Source: CAMLDH01 sp966250375 (GTDB lineage Bacteria > Pseudomonadota > Gammaproteobacteria > Burkholderiales > Burkholderiaceae_D). From it: a DNA stretch of 12,648 nucleotides. Below, in pieces: positions 6,930 through 12,159 of the stretch. The notes beneath the pieces are model-generated. The model worked only from the letters and a program-made list of their open reading frames with translations. It was not told where the DNA came from and searched no databases. Numbering within the stretch: the stretch's first letter is position 1; every line of letters starts with the position of its first letter. A program made the translations under genes and the position numbers. The stretch lies in assembly GCA_966250375.1 (NCBI GenBank), contig CBINHE010000108.1, forward strand, positions 1-12,648, given 5' to 3'.

Positions 6930-6936
6930 AGCCCTC

Positions 6937-7968
6937 ATGTCCAATAGTACCTCCCCCATGAATGTTTCGATACTCGGCGCTGGCGCGTGGGGCACGGCAC
7001 TTGCCATCGCCCTCGCGGATCGTCATAACGTTTTTCTCTGGGGGCGCAACGAAGCTGCGATGAACGACGCCGCTGCGCGGCGTGAAAACGTCGCGTATTT
7101 GCCCGGCTTTACATTGCCCGAGCGGACAACGGTTACTGCCGATCTCGATGCCGCCATTGCGCATGTGGTGCCTGATGCGGCCGGTGAAAGTACGTTGCTG
7201 GTGGTCGCTTCTGCAGTCGCCGGGCTGCGTCCTTTGCTGCAGCGCCTGCGCTCGCACTCGATCCCGAATATCGTTTGGCTTTGCAAGGGCTTTGAAGAAA
7301 AAACGCATTTCTTGCCGCATCAGATCGTGCACGAGGAATTTGGTAACGATATCGCCGTCGGTGCGCTATCCGGCCCTTCGTTCGCACAAGAGGTGGCGCG
7401 CGGTTTGCCGTGCGCGCTGACGATCGCGTCCGATAGCGCGGTGTTGCGTGAGCGTGTGGTCCGTGCGGTCCATGGCGGCAATATCCGCGTGTATTCGACC
7501 AACGATCTGATCGGCGTGGAAGTCGGCGGTGCGGTCAAAAACATCCTCGCGATTGCCTCCGGCGTGACCGATGGTATGGGTCTCGGATTGAACGCGCGCG
7601 CCGCGCTCATCACACGCGGCTTGGCGGAAATCACACGTTTGGGCGTGGTGCTGGGCGGCCGCCCCGAGACTTTTATGGGGCTGACCGGTGTGGGTGACTT
7701 GATCCTGACCTGTACCGGCGATCTGTCGCGCAACCGCAAGGTTGGCCTCGGTCTTGCGCAAGGTAAAAAGCTCGACACCATCGTGGCCGAACTGGGCCAT
7801 GTTGCCGAGGGCGTGCGCTGCGCACAGGCAGTGCGTTCGCTGGCGCTCTACCATGGCGTCGATATGCCGATTACCAATGCAGTAGCCGGCGTGCTGTTCG
7901 ATGGCGATTCACCGCGCGACATGGTGACGAGGCTGCTGTCGCGCGATCCGCGCGATGAGGCGGCTTAG
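6937..7968 (+). CDS. gpsA: NAD(P)-dependent glycerol-3-phosphate dehydrogenase
   Basis: GpsA reduces dihydroxyacetone phosphate to sn-glycerol 3-phosphate for phospholipid synthesis. Taking the ATG at 6937 gives 343 residues, with the Rossmann motif GAGAWG (14-19), CKGFE with Lys116, GPSFAQE, and the catalytic GAVKN motif with Lys201 followed by the conserved NARAALITRGLAE helix. An open frame extends upstream to 6850 but runs through repeat DNA and lacks family similarity. An ATG at 6958 is an alternative. Neither start has a ribosome binding site, which together with the -10 motif at 6924-6929 hints at leaderless translation. In relatives gpsA follows secB; here housekeeping synteny ends at this gene and mobile DNA begins. 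Confidence 0.96.
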   Translation: MSNSTSPMNVSILGAGAWGTALAIALADRHNVFLWGRNEAAMNDAAARRENVAYLPGFTLPERTTVTADLDAAIAHVVPDAAGESTLLVVASAVAGLRPLLQRLRSHSIPNIVWLCKGFEEKTHFLPHQIVHEEFGNDIAVGALSGPSFAQEVARGLPCALTIASDSAVLRERVVRAVHGGNIRVYSTNDLIGVEVGGAVKNILAIASGVTDGMGLGLNARAALITRGLAEITRLGVVLGGRPETFMGLTGVGDLILTCTGDLSRNRKVGLGLAQGKKLDTIVAELGHVAEGVRCAQAVRSLALYHGVDMPITNAVAGVLFDGDSPRDMVTRLLSRDPRDEAA

Positions 7969-8019
7969 GGCTTGTCAGGAAACAAGATAGCGCTTTGGGT
8001 CGGATAGGCGCAGCAGGGC

Positions 8020-8235
8020 TTGGTGGACCGCCCCGGCAAGGGCTTGAGTGCGCCAGGCGGCGGTCGTCCCGTGGTGGAAGTACGAGACCCCGAACTGGAG
8101 GGCGCGGTTGAGACGCTGCTGGCATCGGAAACGGCGGGCGACCCGATGGGACTGCATCCCAAGGCCAGGCATCGTTCGTTGCGCGCGTTGAGCACCAAGC
8201 TGACGGCGGCCGGTCACACGACCAGCCGGACTAAT
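8020..8235 (+). pseudogene. ISAzo13-type transposase fragment
   Basis: The plus-strand frame translates to a segment with APGGGRPVVE, DPELEGAVETLL, GDPMGLHPKARHRSLRALS and TAAGHTTSRT. These match in order the N-terminal region of ISAzo13-family transposases (RRPGGGRK, DPELL..LE.LV, GDPMSPLRWTCKSTRKLA, LTRQGHPVS). Only about 70 of the usual 400 or so residues remain. The frame hits a stop shortly upstream (about 8006), and similarity ends near 8235, where sequence unique to the next region begins. No terminal repeats are visible. It marks the left boundary of the accessory region after gpsA. Confidence 0.65.
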
Positions 8236-8288
8236 CGTAAACTAGTTTCAAATGTGATTGCCCTGAGTCACTCTTCTGCAGAGGGCGA

Positions 8289-9578
8289 CTACGTCGTCTC
8301 GACCGCGGTCCTGTCCCTGGTCCGGCTAATCTCCTGCAGGCGAAAGCCCTCTATCGATGCGCCGTATGAGCTGTATTCATCGGATTCGGGTATGGGACGG
8401 GTGACGCGAAATGCCTCAACGCGTTCGGTGAGACTCTCCGGGTTGGCGTGACGAGCGCTGTTGACGCGATCCGTCGCCGGAGGCTGCCCTGGAGAGGCTG
8501 AATCTGCCGCCACCTTCGACACCTCCCGAGCGACGGTGGCGGAATTGGTGTGCTTAAAAAACGCAGGCGGCAAGGTTAAGGGGCCCGACGCGTGTTTCAT
8601 CTCTCCCAATTGCTTTATTCTGCCATCTTTAAGCAACCACTCCCCCGAATTCTTGAGGTGCGTGTCGAGGTCGATGTCCGGCTTGAGACCAAGTCCGTTA
8701 TCGAGGTTGCCATGCATTTCCTCAAAAATTTTCTCGTGTTCAAGGCTTTTCAGCGCAAAATTCAGGCCGTACATCACGCAATCATTAGGCGAGCCCTGCG
8801 CTCCGATGTGAATGAGGCCAAAGCGGGAAATATCCAATCCTTTTTTTTTCTTGCTTCGATCGATGAAGGAGCGGTACCAGCCCAAAAAATCGTCATGCCA
8901 GATTTCAGAAGACTCCAGAATGATGACGGTAGGCTTCTTGCCAGGCGCTTTGTTAGCGCTAATCATCACGTGGTGCAAAGCATTCTCGTAGAGACGCGTC
9001 AACGCACGAAATGATGTTCCATCCTTCATATTAGACAGATCATCGATCAAATACCCCGGGTTTCCATACCGGCGGAGGTTGAGCAGCCCATGATGCCTGT
9101 CGTTTTCGGTCTCGATCAGCTTATCCAGGTTCTCCATGTCGAGGAGAGTCATCGACTCTTCCGGCTGCACATTCTCCTTGATGAGACGACATGCTTCATC
9201 TCTATACTTATTCAACCGCTGATTGCGCGAATCGCCTGCCTCCGCACGATCAAGCTTGGCCCGCAATCGCGCCGGAATCCACTCCTTCGAGAACGAAGCA
9301 CGGGGGGCAGATGCGGACACGTCTTGACTCAAATCCTGCGATTCCGCACTCGATGCAGTCTTCTCTGCCTTCTGATGGGAAGGCACTTGCGCCAGGAGCG
9401 CCGCTTGCATGGCATTTTGCTTGCGTATTTCCGTCTTGGTTTTTCTTGATTCGGCTTGTGTCGGAGAACCCGCTCTTGGTGCTGAGTTGGAATTCGATTC
9501 GGCTTGGTTATCTCTGTTATCGACCAACATTGATGACTGGGAATAAGCAGAAAAATGCGAGCAAATGGTATTTGTCAT
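8289..9578 (-). CDS. YopJ/AvrRxv-family (C55) type III effector acetyltransferase
   Basis: Members of this family are injected into host cells and acetylate Ser/Thr/Lys of signalling proteins after activation by inositol hexakisphosphate. The 429 residues (from ATG 9578) begin with a Ser/Gln/Asn-rich, low-order region (1-100) typical of type III export signals. The catalytic fold follows at about 115-345: LLDMENLDKLIETEN and GLLNLRRYGNPGYL precede His203 (ALHHVMISAN), Glu222 (VIILESSEI) and Cys267 (GSPNDCVMYGLNFALK). Spacings of 19 and 45 residues compare with 19 and 44 in YopJ. LPPAFFKHTNS near Lys342 matches the conserved KHTQS motif, where relatives self-acetylate. The C-terminal 80 residues are charged and unassigned. 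The start is uncertain: none of GTG 9680, ATG 9629, 9578 or 9530 has a good ribosome site. Composition is visibly less GC-rich than the neighbours, and IS remnants flank it, suggesting transfer. A hrp box lies upstream (9858-9885). Confidence 0.88.
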   Translation of the reverse strand: MTNTICSHFSAYSQSSMLVDNRDNQAESNSNSAPRAGSPTQAESRKTKTEIRKQNAMQAALLAQVPSHQKAEKTASSAESQDLSQDVSASAPRASFSKEWIPARLRAKLDRAEAGDSRNQRLNKYRDEACRLIKENVQPEESMTLLDMENLDKLIETENDRHHGLLNLRRYGNPGYLIDDLSNMKDGTSFRALTRLYENALHHVMISANKAPGKKPTVIILESSEIWHDDFLGWYRSFIDRSKKKKGLDISRFGLIHIGAQGSPNDCVMYGLNFALKSLEHEKIFEEMHGNLDNGLGLKPDIDLDTHLKNSGEWLLKDGRIKQLGEMKHASGPLTLPPAFFKHTNSATVAREVSKVAADSASPGQPPATDRVNSARHANPESLTERVEAFRVTRPIPESDEYSSYGASIEGFRLQEISRTRDRTAVETT

Positions 9579-9684
9579 GATAAATTTTTGCTGCCCTGTA
9601 ACGGCGTTGGTTAGGACTGACGTAGGCATAGGTGAAAGTGGGAACCGGAAACCGCCAGCAGCAGAAAACGCACACCACACTGTT

Positions 9685-9809
9685 CTAGAACGCTTTTCCT
9701 GATAGTGGAAGGGGGCATCTCAGGCCTGCGATGCTCACCGTACATCGCGTACGGCTGCGCTTCTCGGTCCGACCTGACCTCCCTTACACTGACAGGAAAA
9801 GCGCTCTAG
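9685..9809. mobile_element. MITE-like 125-bp element with 27-bp terminal inverted repeats
   Basis: The left end (9685-9711, starting CTAGAACGCTTTTCCTG) and the right end (9783-9809, ending CAGGAAAAGCGCTCTAG) are reverse complements with four mismatches. The interior contains a smaller hairpin (CCGTAC-ATCGC-GTACGG, about 9738-9754) and no coding capacity. A diverged half-copy occurs at 10044-10084. It lies between the hrp box and the effector gene, so it would be transcribed as part of the leader. CTAG at both outer ends may belong to the target site. Confidence 0.7.
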
Positions 9810-9857
9810 GCAAATCTCGTCCAAAGCCTGTGTGTTTTGTAATTTCTATCTGGCCTA

Positions 9858-9885
9858 TAAGTGGAAATGAGGCAAAAATAGTTCC
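9858..9885 (-). promoter_or_regulatory. hrp box (HrpL sigma-factor promoter) upstream of the effector
   Basis: On the minus strand the sequence reads GGAACT-N15-CCACTTA, against the HrpL consensus GGAACC-N15/16-CCACNNA; only the sixth base differs, and T there is a known common variant. It points toward the YopJ-family gene. The distance to the candidate starts is about 180-280 bases, of which 125 bases are the MITE-like element. This implies that the host or donor has an Hrc-Hrp1 type system with the ECF sigma factor HrpL. Confidence 0.68.
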
Positions 9886-10043
9886 ATCTTATCCCCCTGG
9901 CATGGGCTGATATGCTCAGCTGCCCGTCATGCAGTACACCTGCCAGGTCAATCACATTTAGCTAACGCACCGCAGCCCAAGCGTTTGCGGAAGTGTTGAG
10001 CGGTATGCAGAGCATGAATGGAACGCCGCTCATTGAGCGGTTA

Positions 10044-10084
10044 CCGACCTTGTCTCCCTTATACGGACAGGCAATCTGCTCTAG
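10044..10084. repeat. Partial, diverged copy of the MITE-like element
   Basis: This segment aligns without gaps to 9769-9809: 32 of 41 positions match, including CCGACCT, CTCCCTTA, GACAGG and GCTCTAG. It corresponds to the right end only; no partner end was found. It abuts and overlaps the left terminal repeat of the IS701-like element (10079), so the IS may have inserted next to or into an older copy. Confidence 0.5.
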
Positions 10085-10094
10085 CGGTAGTTTG

Positions 10095-10262
10095 TTAAAG
10101 CCGGGGATAGAGGTTGATCCTATGCCGGCCAGCAACTTCTCCAGCAGCGTGGCGAGGTTGCCCGGCGGGGCCGTGCTGGCGAACGCGTTCCAGTAACCCA
10201 CGAGCCAATGCGCCGGGGGGCAGCTTGGCCTACCTTCTTTCAAATGCGCCAAGGCCCGCAGC
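10095..10262 (-). pseudogene. Probable transposase C-terminal fragment of the same IS
   Basis: The minus strand shows WLVGYWNAFASTAPPGNLATLLEKLLAG, then after a one-base frame change INLYPRL and a TAA stop (10095-10097) that overlaps the terminal repeat. An aromatic YW..A...APP..L..LL motif followed by N-L-Y and a stop at the inverted repeat is how IS701-type transposases end. The match is by pattern only and less certain than the N-terminal part. Confidence 0.45.
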
Positions 10263-10419
10263 CGGATGCGCCGCCGCCCATTGGGTTCACGGCACGCCAA
10301 TTGGTCAAGTCATATTTTTGCAATTCCTCTTGCAATATTTCCCTCGGCAACATTTCTGCTACCTTGATGGGATATGTCTTTACTCAGACTCCTGGCCGGT
10401 AACGCTGGTTCGATATGCT

Positions 10420-10859
10420 GCCGATTGGTAGTGGTGACGGCGACGATGCCGTTGTCGATCTTGCCGACCGAACCGAGATACTGGCGCGCGACGTGATCGG
10501 TGGCACTGCCCTCCTTGCGCTGGCCCGTGTCATCGATGACGAGCACGCCGTCGGCGGTCGGCGCAGTCAGGGGAGCGGCGCCGAGCAATTGCAAATTGCG
10601 TGCGATGATCGCTTCGGCATCCCAGCGTGACTCTGAGAGGAAGAATTGCAGCCGCTGTACGAGCGGCTTGTGCCTGCATGAGGGGGGCAGCGCCGGCCGG
10701 TGCGGTGAGCGTCTTGGGGCGGTCGCGCGGCAACAGCAATCCCGCCAGATAGTCGCGAAAGTTGTGCTGTTGCGCAAGGGAATGAAACAGAGAATCGAAT
10801 TGCACCGTATAAGCTTCGAGTGGTCCCGGTGCCGGGGAACACGGACGACGGGCAGTCAT
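10420..10859 (-). pseudogene. IS701-family transposase, N-terminal part, frameshifted
   Basis: From the ATG at 10859 the product runs through LEAYTVQFDSLFHSLAQQ, NFRDYLAGLLLPRDRPKTLTA and PLMQAQAA. It then changes frame near 10658-10668 and continues as VQRLQFFLSESRWDAEAI, GVLVIDDTGQRKEGSATDHV and ARQYLGSVGKIDNGIVAVTT. VIDDTG carries the first catalytic aspartate of the DDE centre and the order is that of IS701-family transposases. Similarity stops at about 10420, where the expected LWAD continuation is replaced. It cannot make active enzyme. Confidence 0.85.
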
Positions 10860-10979
10860 GGCAGCAGTACCTCGTGCTGCCATCGCACGCATTATTCATG
10901 CCACTTTTAACAAACTATCGATAGAGTGAATTTCGGACGCACCAATCTCGAACCTGCGATGCTTGCTGTACAGTCGGGA

Positions 10980-11003
10980 GTCACTCGCTTGCAAGCGAGT
11001 GAC
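10980..11003. repeat. Perfect 24-bp palindrome
   Basis: The half-site GTCACTCGCTTG is followed immediately by its exact reverse complement with no spacer. Perfect 12-bp arms are rare by chance. It could be an operator, a cruciform-forming site, or an insertion hotspot; no known motif is recognised. Confidence 0.7.
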
Positions 11004-11183
11004 GTTTACGCGGGCAGGCCGCATGCTGTCCGAATTAGGTCAAAACGCGCTTTGGCTGTCACAGGCCAGAAATGGATTGATCCTGCCTCACATCTTCTTG
11101 CAAGAGGATATCGTTCCGCAGGCGTGAAGCAATGCTCCACGAATTTCCTGCTTCACCATGCCATTCGAAACCCCTCCCACACC

Positions 11184-11246
11184 CCTTGTCAGACTAAAAA
11201 ATCCATCGATTTCATTTGTCACATTATGGATTCAGATTGGTATAAG
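11184..11246 (+). repeat. Dispersed 63-bp repeat, copy C
   Basis: This segment matches 56 of 63 positions with copy A (6747-6809, opposite strand), and its right part matches 6903-6925. It carries TTGTCA, 19 bp, and an extended -10 TGGTATAAG. In the shared reading frame it encodes PCQTKKSID, ICH and SDWYK motifs, and four of the seven differences are synonymous. No plus-strand gene follows before the convergent solute-binding gene. Confidence 0.85.
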
Positions 11247-11328
11247 ACGCAGGTGGGCAAGATTTTTTGATAGGCATGGCTTGCACTACTACTTCCCATG
11301 ACTTTTGACGGCTCGCTTGCGATCCTGG

Positions 11329-12126
11329 CTACAGGCGGTCGGCGTAACGGTCGGAGACCGCCTTCACAAAACCTTCTTTTCGCAGCGTTTGCAACGTTTG
11401 ATTCAATGCGGTGATGGTCGCGTCCGGTGTCTTCAGGTTGCACGCGAGATGGTATTCGACTTCACGTACGACCAGAACCGGCTTGATGTTTTTCACGCCG
11501 ATTTGCGCAGCCAGTTCCTTGCTTTTGTAGAGGCCGGAAATCCACAGGTCGATGCGGCCGGCCATCAATTTCGCCAAGTTCAGATTGTCATCGCCGACCA
11601 AGTCGAAATTGGTGAAGCCGAGCGATTTCAGATACATCGCTTTTGCATCCATGCTCACGCCGCCGATGCGATAGCTGCGCGCGTCGTCGAGAGTGTCAAG
11701 GCGTTTGTTGAAATCGTTTTTTGCGAACAAGGTCCATTTGTTGACCGAGATTGGTCCCACCCACTTGAACAAGGCTTCGCGCTCCGGCAGACGTACCGTC
11801 GAATAGACGCAGGTGTCGGCGCTATCGATGGCAGCTTGGTAGGCGCGCGTCCACGGCGTCACCTGTAATTTCATCGGGATACCGGCACGGCGTCCCAGTT
11901 CTTGCACGATCTCGGTCGAGATCCCGGTGACTTTCCGGTTAGCATCCAAATAGTTGAACGGCGCATTTTCTTCAGTCGTGATGTCGAGTGCGTAGGCAGG
12001 GGCGGCCATCAACATGCCACTGGCCAGTAGAGTACTGACACTGGAGCGCACGATGCGCCGCAAAATTGATGGGGATTGCTGGCGCGAATGAATCGGGCCG
12101 GATATTGCAAAGGCGGGGTGGTTCAT
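11329..12126 (-). CDS. Periplasmic solute-binding protein, family 3 (PBPb)
   Basis: Family-3 binding proteins deliver amino acids or similar small solutes to ABC transporters, and some act alone as sensors. From the ATG at 12126 there are 265 residues: a signal peptide with an unusually long polar N-region (about 1-23), a hydrophobic core and a cleavage site near APAYA-LDI (about residue 46). The mature domain starts with TEENAPFNYLD and includes GISTEIVQELGRRAGI, PWTRAYQAA, FKWVGPI and a final region NQTLQTLRKEGFVKAVSDRY. An ATG at 12159 would add 11 residues but has no ribosome site; the chosen start has CGGGAA at a usable distance. No permease or ATPase gene is adjacent, so it looks like an orphan. 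The ligand cannot be told from the sequence. Confidence 0.88.
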   Translation of the reverse strand: MNHPAFAISGPIHSRQQSPSILRRIVRSSVSTLLASGMLMAAPAYALDITTEENAPFNYLDANRKVTGISTEIVQELGRRAGIPMKLQVTPWTRAYQAAIDSADTCVYSTVRLPEREALFKWVGPISVNKWTLFAKNDFNKRLDTLDDARSYRIGGVSMDAKAMYLKSLGFTNFDLVGDDNLNLAKLMAGRIDLWISGLYKSKELAAQIGVKNIKPVLVVREVEYHLACNLKTPDATITALNQTLQTLRKEGFVKAVSDRYADRL

Positions 12127-12159
12127 TTTTTTATTCCCGAGTGAAATCCGGTGCCGCAT

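Larger units (their letters stand above)
10079..10926 (-). mobile_element. Degenerate IS701-like insertion sequence
   Basis: Terminal inverted repeats are recognisable: CTCTAGCGGTAGTTTGTTAAAG at the left (10079-10100; given here as left arm CTCTAGCGGTAG plus TTTGTTAAAG) and its diverged reverse complement at 10904-10926 (AACAAACTATCGATAGAG core). The 848-bp span is much shorter than an intact member of the family (roughly 1.4 kb). Inside are an N-terminal transposase part (10420-10859) and a C-terminal-like part (10095-10262), separated by unrelated sequence, so the element is internally deleted or rearranged and inactive. No target duplication was seen. Confidence 0.7.
10927..11328. other. 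Gene-free stretch with palindrome and dispersed repeat
   Basis: I see no convincing gene. It contains a perfect 24-bp palindrome (10980-11003), a short plus-strand frame at about 11028-11127 ending NGLILPHIFLQE that could be a protein remnant but is not assignable, and dispersed repeat copy C (11184-11246). The 3' end of the solute-binding gene lies just beyond. Confidence 0.6.

Noticed and set aside
6850..6936. Upstream extension of gpsA from 6850
   Set aside because: The added 29 residues come from repeat DNA and precede the normal start of the Rossmann fold by far more than is usual for GpsA.
7975..8217. Minus-strand 80-residue frame beside gpsA
   Set aside because: It is antisense to the ISAzo13-like fragment, whose plus-strand translation matches a known family motif by motif.
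8020..8451. Full plus-strand 143-residue frame as an intact gene
   Set aside because: Only the first 70 or so residues resemble a transposase. The rest overlaps the 3' end of the effector gene antisense and has no recognisable features.
9685..9809. The large inverted repeat as a transcription terminator
   Set aside because: The long 27-bp arms, 70-bp interior and absence of a T tract fit a transposable repeat better; it also lies upstream of, not after, the effector gene.
9681..9960. HrpB (TTCG-N16-TTCG) or PIP-box control of the effector
   Set aside because: Neither motif was found upstream on the minus strand, whereas a near-consensus hrp box is present.
9962..10300. Minus-strand open frame of 112 residues taken as a complete gene
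   Set aside because: It runs out of the IS701-like element through its terminal repeat into the partial MITE copy. Only its middle resembles a transposase C-terminus, so it is treated as a fragment.
11028..11127. AMMECR1-like C-terminal remnant (NGLILPHIFLQE)
   Set aside because: The resemblance rests on about a dozen residues and lacks the rest of the motif, so no assignment is made.
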